Below are positions 18,279 to 27,315 of a stretch of DNA of 64,000 nt, piece after piece. This stretch comes from Rikenellaceae bacterium (GTDB lineage Bacteria; Bacteroidota; Bacteroidia; Bacteroidales; Rikenellaceae). The notes beneath the pieces were generated by a model that ran no database searches, had not been told where the DNA came from, and worked only from the letters and a program-made list of their open reading frames with translations. The stretch covers positions 208,791-272,790 of the forward strand of contig SUZH01000002.1 in the NCBI GenBank assembly GCA_015060045.1. The letters are read 5' to 3'. A program made the position numbers and the translations under genes. Numbering within the stretch: the stretch's first letter is position 1; each line of letters begins with the position of its first letter.

Positions 18279-20072
18279 ATGATGAAACGAACTCTACTAC
18301 TTGTAGCGGCCGTGGTGGCATTGCTTGGCGCATGCTCCACGCAGCAGAAAAAGGCGTGGGCGCACCTGGATCAGGATACGCTCTACGTCGTGGCTTCGCA
18401 ATTCAAGGCCGGCAAGGAGATGGCTGCCCTGGGCGATTCGGCCAATGTCATTCACTATGTGCTCAAGGAGCGCGAAACGGTGCCCTTCACGCAGTCGGCC
18501 GTAAGACAATCGACCGACGAGGCGAAGCAAGGGCCTGTAGCCGACGAGCCCTTCTTCACGGTGCGCTTCACGCTCCCGATTCCCGCCTCCTACACCCCGA
18601 CCGAGCAGGGTGAGATGGCGGGTCTGGATTACGGCGTATTCCACCACTGCCACTCACCGGGCTTTGAGGTGATGCCCAACGGCGATGCCCTGGCTATCTA
18701 CTTCAGCTCGCCGCGCGGTCGCAGCGAGAGCGACACGATGGCCACTTTCGTACAGGCTCGCCTGCGCTTTGGCGCCGAAGAGTGGGATATGCCCGAACTC
18801 TTCTTCGACACAAAGCTCGGCAACGACCAGTCGGGCCTCCTGTGGAACGACAACGGCAAGATCTGGTTCTTCGGTGGCGGTCGCTACATGTCGAACTACA
18901 TTCCCTTCCGCATCGCCACGTCGGAGGATAACGGTGCTACCTGGACCTACTCGGTTCCCCAACTCGACACCGTAGCCACCGATTTCACCGCACAACCGAT
19001 CAACAGCGCCTTCCGCGATCCGGCCGGCAACATCTACATGGCTATGGATGCCGACGACAGCAACAGTTTCCTCTGGCGCAGCCGGGACGAGGGTGTAACG
19101 TGGGAGGATATGGGTGGTCGCACGCTGGGTCGCCACTCAACGATCATTCCGCTCGACGACCAGGGTACGCTCCTCTCGATCGGTGGCAAGAATGCCTCGC
19201 TGGAGGGTTGGACACCGCAGAACATCTCGCGCGACTGGGGTGCAACGTGGGAGGAGGCAACCCCTTCGCCCTTCCCGCCGCTGGGTAGTGCGCAGCGTCC
19301 CTCGATCATCCGCCTGCAGTCGGGCAACCTGGTCTACATCACCGACTCCTACATGCTCAAAAAGGATATTCCCGCCCCCGAGGGTTGGAAGAACGAGGAT
19401 AAGTGCGTGATCGCCATCTCGAAGGACAACGGCCAGACGTGGCGCATCAAATCGCTGCCCGTGGCACTCCCCCACAACCGCCGCACGGCACACCCCTCGC
19501 TCGGTTATTCGACCGTACGCCAGGCACCGAATGGGCTGATTCATATCCTGACCTCGGCCAACTACCCCGCCCTGCACTATGAGCTGAACGAGGCGTGGAT
19601 CTGGTCCGACGAGGGCGAAGTGACGATCTCGAAGGAGGGTGGCGAACAGAAAGCCTACTCGGAGAAGTACCCGAATGGTGCCATCAAGGCCGAGTGGGAG
19701 GCAATGACCTACCCCAACGGTCGCTACCTGCTGCACGGCACGACGAAGGACTACTACGCCGACGGCACACTGCAACATCAGGTCAGCTATGAGCACGGCC
19801 GCAAGACGGGCGAGGAGCTCTTCTACAACCCCGACGGCACACTCCGTTGGCGCTGGGAGCGCAACCTGGAGACGATGCGCGGCGTATGGACGCAGTACTA
19901 CCCCAACGGTCAGAAGCGCGTAGAGTCGCATTGGAACATCGAACCGACGCCCCGCGACCTGGATCGCAAGTTCATCGGTTATGTAGCCGAGGGTCCTGCT
20001 ACCCACTGGAACGAGGATGGCTCGCTGAAGGCTGTCTACGAGTTCGTCAAGGGCGAAGTGAAGGAGAATTAA
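18279..20072 (+). CDS. Lipoprotein: sialidase-like BNR propeller fused to MORN-type repeats
   Basis: A 597-residue lipoprotein (lipobox LLGAC). Residues ~100-450 form a sialidase-like propeller with Asp-box-like motifs SEDNGATWTY, SRDEGVTWED, SRDWGATWEE and SKDNGQTWRI. The C-terminal ~130 residues switch to MORN/YwqK-type repeats: YPNGRYLLHG, YADGTLQHQV, YNPDGTLRWRW, YYPNGQKRVE and WNEDGSLKAVYEF. The propeller resembles GH33-type enzymes (GH33 is also used on rare acids in rhamnogalacturonan II), but no catalytic set can be confirmed, so activity on a pectic sugar is only a possibility. Its stop codon lies inside a 91-bp repeat. Confidence 0.75.
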   Translation: MMKRTLLLVAAVVALLGACSTQQKKAWAHLDQDTLYVVASQFKAGKEMAALGDSANVIHYVLKERETVPFTQSAVRQSTDEAKQGPVADEPFFTVRFTLPIPASYTPTEQGEMAGLDYGVFHHCHSPGFEVMPNGDALAIYFSSPRGRSESDTMATFVQARLRFGAEEWDMPELFFDTKLGNDQSGLLWNDNGKIWFFGGGRYMSNYIPFRIATSEDNGATWTYSVPQLDTVATDFTAQPINSAFRDPAGNIYMAMDADDSNSFLWRSRDEGVTWEDMGGRTLGRHSTIIPLDDQGTLLSIGGKNASLEGWTPQNISRDWGATWEEATPSPFPPLGSAQRPSIIRLQSGNLVYITDSYMLKKDIPAPEGWKNEDKCVIAISKDNGQTWRIKSLPVALPHNRRTAHPSLGYSTVRQAPNGLIHILTSANYPALHYELNEAWIWSDEGEVTISKEGGEQKAYSEKYPNGAIKAEWEAMTYPNGRYLLHGTTKDYYADGTLQHQVSYEHGRKTGEELFYNPDGTLRWRWERNLETMRGVWTQYYPNGQKRVESHWNIEPTPRDLDRKFIGYVAEGPATHWNEDGSLKAVYEFVKGEVKEN

Positions 20073-20157
20073 GAACCGACGCTGCGAGTGAGTGCAGAGA
20101 CTGCTTGCAGACTATGCCGAACCGCGAGGAGGAAAAGCCTGCGAAGCAGGGTTAATT
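20067..20157 (+). repeat. 91-bp intergenic repeat, copy 1 (inverted partner at 24347-24437)
   Basis: It starts at the stop codon of the BNR/MORN gene. Compared with the reverse complement of 24347-24437 it differs at one base in 91. It contains small palindromes (ctgcttgcag; cctgc-gaa-gcagg). A diverged partial relative lies at 35892-35930, sharing gcagactatgccga. Confidence 0.9.
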
Positions 20158-20199
20158 CAAAATATAGCATTTAGATTAGAATTCCGATTTTATAACAAG

Positions 20200-20236
20200 C
20201 AAGGGAGATGACTTCGGTCATCTCCCTTGTTTTTTC
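20200..20236 (+). terminator. Strong terminator with TTCG tetraloop
   Basis: Perfect 13-bp stem caagggagatgac / gtcatctcccttg closed by TTCG, then a T run. It ends the DUF4861-BNR/MORN transcript. Confidence 0.85.
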
Positions 20237-20247
20237 CTCTTTCCTCT

Positions 20248-20874
20248 TTATTTCAGTCGTGGCAGAATCTGCTCCTCGAAGAGCGAGCGGTGGATGATGC
20301 GGTAGTGCGGATGGTAGGCACGGCCAAATGCCTCGCTGTGGTGCATCACATATTTCCCCTCGCCCAGCAGTTTAGCAAGCCGGAGTGAGTCGGCAGCGAA
20401 ATCGGCCATCTTCGTATCGAAGCCACGCTTTTTAATGATTTGCAGGATGGTGTTCCACTCCGTAAGCCACGCCTCGGTCACCTCGTTTTTTGAATAGGCT
20501 GCGCTTGCCATAAAGGCGTCCGTCAGTTCGTCTGCGCTAATATATCCGTCACGCACGGCCAGAAGATTGACACGCACAAAGTTACCACGCCAACCGCAGG
20601 GCTCGTAGTAGGCACCGCAAAGTGAATCGGCCGAAGCGAGTTCGTAGGCGATATAACCCTTCACGCGTTCCCGATCGGCCAAGAGATGCGCCACGCCGAA
20701 ATGGTCCTGAAAACAACTCTTATACACATCCTGCAGGGTGGCCTCAGGATAGCGATCCATGAGCGTCTCAACCGCCTTTGCGATCGCCTTTTCCTGCCCC
20801 TTATCGGCATTGCAACACCCCACAAAAAGGAGTGCAACCAACACCAACATATACCCGACGCTACGCATCTTCAT
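20248..20874 (-). CDS. Hypothetical lipoprotein
   Basis: A 208-residue protein with signal peptide and lipobox LLFVGC; the mature part is predicted mostly helical, with blocks PEATLQDVYKSCFQDHFG and HSEAFGRAYHPHYRIIHRSLF. I do not recognise a named domain. It lies 7 bp downstream of tsaB and is probably the last gene of the dnaG-smpB-tsaB block. ATG 20868 (MRSVGYML) is an alternative start. Confidence 0.6.
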   Translation of the reverse strand: MKMRSVGYMLVLVALLFVGCCNADKGQEKAIAKAVETLMDRYPEATLQDVYKSCFQDHFGVAHLLADRERVKGYIAYELASADSLCGAYYEPCGWRGNFVRVNLLAVRDGYISADELTDAFMASAAYSKNEVTEAWLTEWNTILQIIKKRGFDTKMADFAADSLRLAKLLGEGKYVMHHSEAFGRAYHPHYRIIHRSLFEEQILPRLK

Positions 20875-20881
20875 CGATCGA

Positions 20882-21589
20882 TTAGAAGAGTTTTTTCTTC
20901 GAGGTGGTCACCACAAAATCCTTCAGGTAGAAGGGCTCGAAGTAGGCAATATCCTCAAATTTTCCCGCCTCGAAAGCCTCCTCGGCCAGACGCGCAAGGC
21001 CACGTGCCGACGGAGCTACCGGCACCCAGATAGCACCGCTCAAGACCTCCTCGCACTTCTTCGCGCCATTGCCAAAGATCACAAACGGATGCTCCGAGAC
21101 ACGCTCGGCGGCAAAACTCTCGGCCGTAATGATCTCGGCCGTCACGTCACTCAACGCCTTACCGCAGCTATCGAAACGCTGCGTATAGACCTCCATACGA
21201 CGGGCATCAACCATCGGACAAAGCACGGCATCCTCCCAGCCGTCGACATCCAAAATTCCCGCCTCATAATCCTCGCGAGCCACCTCCGTCAAGGCATCCA
21301 GCGAGCCGATGGCCAGCAACGGTTTCCCGATGCCGTAGCACAATCCCTTGGCAAACGAAACGCCGATGCGGAGACCCGTATAGGAACCGGGACCTTTACC
21401 CACGGCTACAGCATCCAACTCGTCGGGCTGCAAGCCCATCTCCTCGAGGAGTTCATCGACAAAGACGCCCACCTGACGGGCATGATCACGCCCCTCGTCG
21501 CTCTCGCGCAACGAGATCAACTCGCCATCGCGAGCAATACCTACCGAGCAGATATCCGTTCCGGTTTCAATGCAGAGTATCAGTGCCAT
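20882..21589 (-). CDS. tsaB: tRNA threonylcarbamoyladenosine biosynthesis protein TsaB
   Basis: A 235-residue ASKHA-fold protein that partners TsaD in making t6A37 of ANN-decoding tRNAs. The start LILCIETGTDICSVGIA and the motif AVGKGPGSYTGLRIG are diagnostic of TsaB. It lacks TsaD's metal-binding histidines, as expected for the inactive paralog. It lies 3 bp downstream of smpB. Confidence 0.94.
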   Translation of the reverse strand: MALILCIETGTDICSVGIARDGELISLRESDEGRDHARQVGVFVDELLEEMGLQPDELDAVAVGKGPGSYTGLRIGVSFAKGLCYGIGKPLLAIGSLDALTEVAREDYEAGILDVDGWEDAVLCPMVDARRMEVYTQRFDSCGKALSDVTAEIITAESFAAERVSEHPFVIFGNGAKKCEEVLSGAIWVPVAPSARGLARLAEEAFEAGKFEDIAYFEPFYLKDFVVTTSKKKLF

Positions 21590-21592
21590 AGT

Positions 21593-22063
21593 CTATCGTC
21601 TAAAATTTTTCATTGCTTTATCCATCTCGCGCTTTGCGTCATTCTCCTTGAGGTACTCGCGCTTGTCGTAGGCCTTGCGACCACGTGCCAAACCGATGAC
21701 GATCTTGGCCAAACCGCGCTCATTGAGGAACAGGCGCAGCCCCACGATCGTCAGGCCCTTATCCTGCGAAGCACGCTCCAATTTCTGCAGTTCGCGCCCC
21801 GTAAGGAGCAGTTTGCGATCCCGTCGCGGGGTGTGGTTGTTGCACGTACCCCAGGCATACTCGGCGATATTGACGCCACGAATCCACAGCTCACCGCGGT
21901 CGAAATAGCAGTAGGAATCGACCATCGAGGCCTTGCCCTCGCGGATCGACTTGATCTCCGTGCCTACCAACACAACACCGGCAATCCACTCTTCGAGGAT
22001 TTCGTAATCGAAGGTGGCACGCTTGTTCTTTATATTGATCTTACTCTTTTTCTGTTCACTCAT
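21593..22063 (-). CDS. smpB: tmRNA-binding protein SmpB
   Basis: A 156-residue protein that delivers tmRNA to stalled ribosomes (trans-translation). Typical blocks are [37 protein letters not shown] and KVVIG-type [13 protein letters not shown], with a basic C-terminal tail ending FRR. No ssrA (tmRNA) gene is visible in this window. Confidence 0.96.
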   Translation of the reverse strand: MSEQKKSKINIKNKRATFDYEILEEWIAGVVLVGTEIKSIREGKASMVDSYCYFDRGELWIRGVNIAEYAWGTCNNHTPRRDRKLLLTGRELQKLERASQDKGLTIVGLRLFLNERGLAKIVIGLARGRKAYDKREYLKENDAKREMDKAMKNFRR

Positions 22064-22227
22064 CGTTCAAAACGGCATATTTATTGCACTTTTCGGTGGC
22101 AGAGATGGGTATCGGATTAAGGTAACTAATTCTTTTATCTTTTGAATGTTTTACACATCTTTCTGTTTATTTTCTGTTTGCACACGGAGGCGTAGTGATA
22201 CGACCTCGCCACCGATGCCCATCTTCG

Positions 22228-22257
22228 GAACACTCGACTGCAATGGTCGGGTGTTCC
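22228..22257. other. 12-bp hairpin between smpB and dnaG
   Basis: Arms ggaacactcgac / gtcgggtgttcc (one G-U pair) with a 7-base loop, just past the dnaG stop. No T run on either strand, so its role is unclear. The rest of 22064-22261 shows no gene. Confidence 0.4.
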
Positions 22258-22261
22258 CACG

Positions 22262-24241
22262 TTAGAGGATCAGGCGCTGAATCTTGTTGGCCAGCCTCAT
22301 CTTCACGTTATTCAGGTGCGCAATCTGACGCAGGGCTTCGTCATGCTCTGCCTCGCTCAACGATTCATCCGACAAACGCTCCTGCTGCTGGCGGATCATG
22401 CGCTCGATCACCTTCGACTTGTAGATCGTCAAGGTCTTCGGTACACCGGCCGAAAGCAACTCCTCGTCACTCTCGATGTGTACATCCTTCTGGCGCCAGA
22501 GGTTGCTCACCACGTAGTTCTTATCGGTCATCAGCAGCTCGATGGCCAGCTGACTCACCAGCGGGTTGTCGTACTTCACGAAGATATCTTCGGGCACGGC
22601 TACGCCTACTCCACGCTCCTTCCAAGCCTCGCGATAGCAATCCAGCAGCGACTGGTAGTGGGGATTCTCCATCTTCAGCTGATCACAATCCAGCTCGCCA
22701 AAGATAAACTCCGCCACGTTGCAATCGACCATGTGCTGCCCCTCCTTCACCTCGAAAGACTGGTGACCATGCAGCAACAGGAAGCGGATCAAATCGCGCT
22801 CCAACGTCTCGAAACTGCTACCCGCCTCGATCTTCGTATTGATGACGGGGGTCTGCTCATCATCGCGTTGCTCGCTCATCACCTGCTGGGTTTGACGGCG
22901 CAAGAATTCATCAGCCTCGCGATCACCCGATGTCGAGAGGCGTTTGCGGGCCACCTCGGCAATGAGCACCTGCTCGGGGGTATCGGTCGTACGGGCACAC
23001 TCCTTGATGTAGACGGCACGCTGGATCGAGTCGGGAATCTGGGCAATCGACTGCACCATATCGCTGATCACCATCGCCTTACGTGCCGGATCGCCCTTCG
23101 TCTCATCGAGCAAGAGTCGTGCCTTGAAATTCAGGAAGTCCTGCTCGTGGTCGGCGATGTATTGGCGCACCTCGTCAGCCGTGTGGCTGCGGGCAAAGCT
23201 ATCGGGATCCTCCCCCTCGGGCAGGAGCACAACGCGCACGTTCAGACCCTCCTGCAGGATGAGGTCGATACCACGCAACGAAGCCTTGATACCGGCCGGA
23301 TCGGAGTCGTAGATGACGGTCATGTTGCGCGAGAAGCGCGACAGAAGGCGAATCTGCTGCTGCGTGAGCGACGTACCGGACGAGGCCACCACATGCTCGA
23401 TACCCACCTGGTGCATCGAAATCACATCGAGGTAGCCCTCCACCATGATGGCGCAATCCTGCTGTTGGATGGCACGCTTGGCGAAGTAGAGGCCGTAGAT
23501 CTCGTTGCGCTTGCTGTAGATCTCACTCTCGGGTGAATTGAGGTATTTGGCCACCTTCTTGTCCGAACGCAGCGTACGGGCTCCAAAGGCCACCACGCGG
23601 CCCGAAATGTTGTGCACGGGGAAGATCACACGATCGCGGAATGGATCGTAGAGGTGACCGTCGCTCTCGCGGGCCTTCGTCAGACCCGTCATCTTCAGGA
23701 ACTCCTCCTTGTAGCCCGCCTCAAGCGCATCGCGCGTCATGCGATCGCCATACGAGGGGCAGAAGCCCAGACCGAATTTTCGGATCGTGGCATCGGTGAG
23801 TTGACGTTGCTGGCGGAAATAGCTCAAGCCGACCGAACGACCCTCCGTCTCGTTGTGGAGGTAGTTCATGAAGTAGTCGGCCGCCCAACTATTGACGGCA
23901 AACATACTCTCACGGTCGTTGTTGCGGCGGATATCCTCCTCGGTCTCCTCACGCTCCTCGACGGGGATGTTGTAGCGCTTGGCCACCATCTTCAGCGCCT
24001 CGGGATAGGAGATGCTTTCGTGCTCCATGAGGAACGTCACGGCATTGCCACCCTTACCGCATCCGAAGCATTTATAGAGGCCCTTCGAGGGGGAAACGAC
24101 AAACGAGGGGGTCTTCTCGTTGTGGAACGGGCAACACGCCATGTAGTTGACGCCCTTGCGTTTGAGCGTCACGTACTCGCCAATGATCTCGACGATATTG
24201 GCTGCGGCATAAATTCTATCAACGGTTGTCCGATCGATCAT
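22262..24241 (-). CDS. dnaG: DNA primase
   Basis: A 659-residue replicative primase making RNA primers at the fork. Domains in order: CHC2 zinc finger (CCPFHNEKTPSF...CFGCGKGG, about residues 36-65); RNA polymerase/TOPRIM domain with MVEGYLDVISMHQ and YDSDPAGIKA; and a C-terminal helicase-binding region with Q/E-rich helices. The ATG at 24241 (MIDRTTVDRIY) is used; the only codon upstream in frame is a TTG nine bases earlier. Confidence 0.96.
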   Translation of the reverse strand: MIDRTTVDRIYAAANIVEIIGEYVTLKRKGVNYMACCPFHNEKTPSFVVSPSKGLYKCFGCGKGGNAVTFLMEHESISYPEALKMVAKRYNIPVEEREETEEDIRRNNDRESMFAVNSWAADYFMNYLHNETEGRSVGLSYFRQQRQLTDATIRKFGLGFCPSYGDRMTRDALEAGYKEEFLKMTGLTKARESDGHLYDPFRDRVIFPVHNISGRVVAFGARTLRSDKKVAKYLNSPESEIYSKRNEIYGLYFAKRAIQQQDCAIMVEGYLDVISMHQVGIEHVVASSGTSLTQQQIRLLSRFSRNMTVIYDSDPAGIKASLRGIDLILQEGLNVRVVLLPEGEDPDSFARSHTADEVRQYIADHEQDFLNFKARLLLDETKGDPARKAMVISDMVQSIAQIPDSIQRAVYIKECARTTDTPEQVLIAEVARKRLSTSGDREADEFLRRQTQQVMSEQRDDEQTPVINTKIEAGSSFETLERDLIRFLLLHGHQSFEVKEGQHMVDCNVAEFIFGELDCDQLKMENPHYQSLLDCYREAWKERGVGVAVPEDIFVKYDNPLVSQLAIELLMTDKNYVVSNLWRQKDVHIESDEELLSAGVPKTLTIYKSKVIERMIRQQQERLSDESLSEAEHDEALRQIAHLNNVKMRLANKIQRLIL

Positions 24242-24285
24242 AGTTTGCAAAATTAGCGATTAAAAATGAATAATACGCATGTTGC

Positions 24286-24316
24286 AACAAAAAAGTTGGA
24301 GGTTGCCCTCCAACTT
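24286..24316 (-). terminator. Terminator of the seven-gene pectin operon
   Basis: On the minus strand a 10-bp stem aagttggagg / cctccaactt with a 4-base loop is followed by a run of seven T. It lies beyond the 91-bp repeat, the same order as on the other side of the dnaG block. Confidence 0.8.
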
Positions 24317-24346
24317 TCAATCCTAAATTTTGAATCTCTAATTCTT

Positions 24347-24437
24347 AATTAACCCTGCTGCGCAGGCTTTTCCTCCTCGCGGTTCGGCATAGTCTGCAAG
24401 CAGTCTCTGCACTCACTCGCAGCGTCGGTTCTTAATT
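24347..24437 (-). repeat. 91-bp intergenic repeat, copy 2
   Basis: Reverse complement matches 20067-20157 at 90 of 91 positions. It begins one base after the GH105 stop codon. Both copies therefore have the same order relative to their gene: stop, repeat, terminator. Confidence 0.9.
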
Positions 24438-24438
24438 G

Positions 24439-25662
24439 CTATCTGGCGCGATCGTACTCCATGGCGGCCCAGATGAAGGGACCCGTTGCCTTGGGATCGT
24501 TGTCGCGCACCGGCTCCGAAAGGTAGTACTCGTACGTTCCGTCGCGGCGCGTACCCTCGGTATCCAGACCGGCTACGGCACAGCACGAGGTGATCGAGAT
24601 CGTACCGTCCTCCTCGACCTTGAGGAAGCGATCGACAAACTGACGATAGCGTTCCATCCACGCTTCGCGGTACGACTCGGGCAGATAACCCAAACGAACG
24701 GCCTTGAGCATCGAGTAGATATACATGATCGAACCGGTGGACTCCTCGTAATTGCCTTCGCGGCCGGGGAACTCTACCACCTGATACCACATACCGCTCT
24801 CGGGATGCGCATAGCGCGGAAGCGTGTCGGCGATGTGGGTCAGGATCTCGATCATCGGCTGCGTCTGCTCGTTCACGCCGAGGTATTGCAGCGTCTCTAC
24901 AATAGCCATCGTATACCAGCCGAGGGCACGATTCCAGGTGTGGGGCGAACGTCCCGTCTCCTTGTCGCACCAGAACTGCGCACGTACATCATCAAAAGCG
25001 TGGCAGAAGAGCCCCGTCTCGGGTACATAGGTGCCGCGTGCAGCGCAGATAAACTGATTGACAATATCCTCCACATAGCGCTTACCTGCCTCGGCATCGA
25101 CAGGCATCACCTCGCGCATCACATACTCGGCATAGAAGGGCTGACCCATGTAGATACCGTCGAGCCACATCTGCTGCGGGTAGCGTTTCTTATGCCAGAA
25201 GCCACCGGCCGCAATGCGGGGATGGTGCTGCAACTGCAGGAAAACGGTATCGATCACCTGCTTATAGCGCGTCTCACCCGTACGCTCATACAGCTCGAAG
25301 AGCGGGCGAGCGGGACAAACGTGGTCGATGTTGTACTTTTCGCGTGCATAGCTGATGACCGAACCATCGGGCTGCACGATCGAGTCGTAGTAGCGCTCGG
25401 CATAGGCCACGAAATCGGGACGATTGTACTCCTTGGCAGCCTCCATCATGGCCAGCAGCTCAAGGCCCGTCGTGTAGTTCCACTTGATCTGCCCCACGGG
25501 GATAAAGTCGATCTGCGCGGGCGAAGGGAAGCGCGTCATCTCGCTCTCGGCCATCCAGACAGCCAGCGGCTTATCGCCATCGATGAGCGGATGCTTTTGC
25601 TCGGTGCAGGCCGTCGACAGCAGCACAACCGACATGGCGGCAAATAACAGTTTTTTCATCAT
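24439..25662 (-). CDS. GH105 unsaturated rhamnogalacturonyl/galacturonyl hydrolase lipoprotein
   Basis: A ~407-residue (alpha/alpha)6-barrel enzyme that removes the unsaturated uronic acid left by pectin/rhamnogalacturonan lyases. The catalytic acid Asp is D168 in QMWLDGIYMGQPF, matching YteR/YesR-type enzymes. WNRALGWYTMAIVE and ESTGSIMYIYS follow in the conserved order. Signal peptide with LLSTAC lipobox. I start at ATG 25662; TTG at 25668 is in frame but unnecessary. Last gene of the seven-gene operon. Confidence 0.93.
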   Translation of the reverse strand: MMKKLLFAAMSVVLLSTACTEQKHPLIDGDKPLAVWMAESEMTRFPSPAQIDFIPVGQIKWNYTTGLELLAMMEAAKEYNRPDFVAYAERYYDSIVQPDGSVISYAREKYNIDHVCPARPLFELYERTGETRYKQVIDTVFLQLQHHPRIAAGGFWHKKRYPQQMWLDGIYMGQPFYAEYVMREVMPVDAEAGKRYVEDIVNQFICAARGTYVPETGLFCHAFDDVRAQFWCDKETGRSPHTWNRALGWYTMAIVETLQYLGVNEQTQPMIEILTHIADTLPRYAHPESGMWYQVVEFPGREGNYEESTGSIMYIYSMLKAVRLGYLPESYREAWMERYRQFVDRFLKVEEDGTISITSCCAVAGLDTEGTRRDGTYEYYLSEPVRDNDPKATGPFIWAAMEYDRAR

Positions 25663-25680
25663 TTTCAAGGTTTTGCAAGG

Positions 25681-27312
25681 TTACTTCATATACTTCTCGA
25701 TGAGTGCCTGGGCCTCCTTCTTGGTCAGCTGGTGCGACCACTCGATGCGGCCCTTCTTCACGGCACCCTTACCCTTCGAGCCATACTCGGCATAGTAGGT
25801 GGTCGAGGGATTATCCTTGTTCGACCAAGCCTGCCAACCCTCGGCGGTGATGTGCTCACCCAGCTCGCAGTTGATGAAGATCGTCTTGGCATAGGGACGC
25901 CACGGACGACCTAAGTAGCACTTCGTAACCCCCTCGGCAGCCGTCAGACGGCAGTTGAAGAAGATGTAGCCGACCTCCTGCTCCTCGACGGTCGAAGCGG
26001 CCGTCACGTAGGAATCCGACAGCGAACGGATCTCGCAGTTGCGGAAGATGGCAGCCGCAGCACCAAAGATAAAGTCGGTCGTACCCTCGATGTAGCAGTT
26101 GTCGAAGTAGTTCCAACGCTCGCCACCGATCTTCTCGTTCGAGTTGCCCGTACCGCGCGTATAGAGCGTATCCTGATTGCCCAGGAAGCGGCAATTACGG
26201 AAGCGGAGGTTATTACCCAGCGTCTGCACTGCTACGGCCTGGCCTACGCGGCCTGCCGTGTTCTCAAACGTAATGTTGTCCACCGTCCAGTTATCGGCAC
26301 CGAAGTAGATCGTAGCCGAGCCCGAAGTACCCATATTCTGACCCTTGATGTTCTTGCGGTTGGCATAGTCGTCCCACGAAACGACGGCCTTGCCTGCACC
26401 GTAGAGCAGCACGTTGCGCTTGGTCCAGGGAATCGAAATCTTCTCGCGGTAAACGCCCTCCGAAAGGCGGATCTTGAACGTACCGTTGTTGTAGTCGGGA
26501 ATCACGTCCACGGCCTCCTTCAGCGTGAAGAAGTCACCCGTACCATCCTGCGCAACCACCACATCGGCAATCTCGAAGTGCTTGGCCAGTTCGGGCAGAT
26601 GCTGCTCCACCTCCTTGGCCACCATGCGCGAAATGATGTGGGCACCCTCGACATTGAGGTGCGTATTATCCTCACGACCATCGGGATAGAGGGGCGAAGT
26701 ACCCTTCTTGACCCACATAAAATAGGGGCGCGAAGGCTCATCACCCAGCTCCTTGAGCCAGGCCTCGGTCAGCGGCTCCATATCGAGCAGCACGACACCC
26801 ATCTCCTCGGCCACCTGGCGTACGCGGTCGGGATACTCACCGTGGGTCTTTTTCAGCTGACCCTCCTCGGTGAAGTGGCGACGGGCAATCGGGGTCAGAA
26901 GAACCGGAATACCACCCTTCTCGCGCGTCTCGCGGACATAGCGGCGCAGGTTCTCGGCAAAGACCTCGGGCACGGAGCCCACCTTCGGGCGATCCACCTT
27001 CTCGTCGTTATGGCCAAACTGGATAAAGACGTAGTCGCCCTCTTGCATCTGGCTGTAGATCGGCTCCCAGCGACCCTCCTCGCGGAACGACTTGGTCGAG
27101 CGACCGTTCAGTGCATGATTTTCGACCACGACACCCTCGTCGAAGAAGGCGCGGAACAACTGTCCCCAACCACGTTCGGGGTTCTGCTTCTCGAGGTTTT
27201 TGTTGGCGCAGGTCGAGTCGCCAATCAAATAGACATGCGTCGGACGCTGCTCTTCGGCCTCGGCAAAGGCAAAGCAAAAGAGCGCCAGCGCTAAAAACAG
27301 TTTTTTCATCAT
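25681..27312 (-). CDS. Bifunctional pectin acetylesterase (CE12, SGNH) - pectin methylesterase (CE8)
   Basis: A 543-residue secreted two-domain enzyme. Residues ~24-245 are a rhamnogalacturonan-acetylesterase-type SGNH hydrolase: GDST (S33 nucleophile), NHALNGRST, FGHND and the Asp-His pair in DNTHLN. Residues ~250-543 are a CE8 beta-helix with GQAVAV, GNQDTLY, TDFIFG and YLGRPWRPYAK. It would strip acetyl and methyl esters together. It starts 3 bp after the PL1 gene's stop. Confidence 0.94.
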   Translation of the reverse strand: MMKKLFLALALFCFAFAEAEEQRPTHVYLIGDSTCANKNLEKQNPERGWGQLFRAFFDEGVVVENHALNGRSTKSFREEGRWEPIYSQMQEGDYVFIQFGHNDEKVDRPKVGSVPEVFAENLRRYVRETREKGGIPVLLTPIARRHFTEEGQLKKTHGEYPDRVRQVAEEMGVVLLDMEPLTEAWLKELGDEPSRPYFMWVKKGTSPLYPDGREDNTHLNVEGAHIISRMVAKEVEQHLPELAKHFEIADVVVAQDGTGDFFTLKEAVDVIPDYNNGTFKIRLSEGVYREKISIPWTKRNVLLYGAGKAVVSWDDYANRKNIKGQNMGTSGSATIYFGADNWTVDNITFENTAGRVGQAVAVQTLGNNLRFRNCRFLGNQDTLYTRGTGNSNEKIGGERWNYFDNCYIEGTTDFIFGAAAAIFRNCEIRSLSDSYVTAASTVEEQEVGYIFFNCRLTAAEGVTKCYLGRPWRPYAKTIFINCELGEHITAEGWQAWSNKDNPSTTYYAEYGSKGKGAVKKGRIEWSHQLTKKEAQALIEKYMK

Positions 27313-27315
27313 CTT

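Noticed and set aside
20067..24437. Insertion sequence carrying tsaB-smpB-dnaG between terminal inverted repeats
   Set aside because: No transposase lies inside, the genes are essential housekeeping, and each repeat is tied to an outside gene's stop codon.
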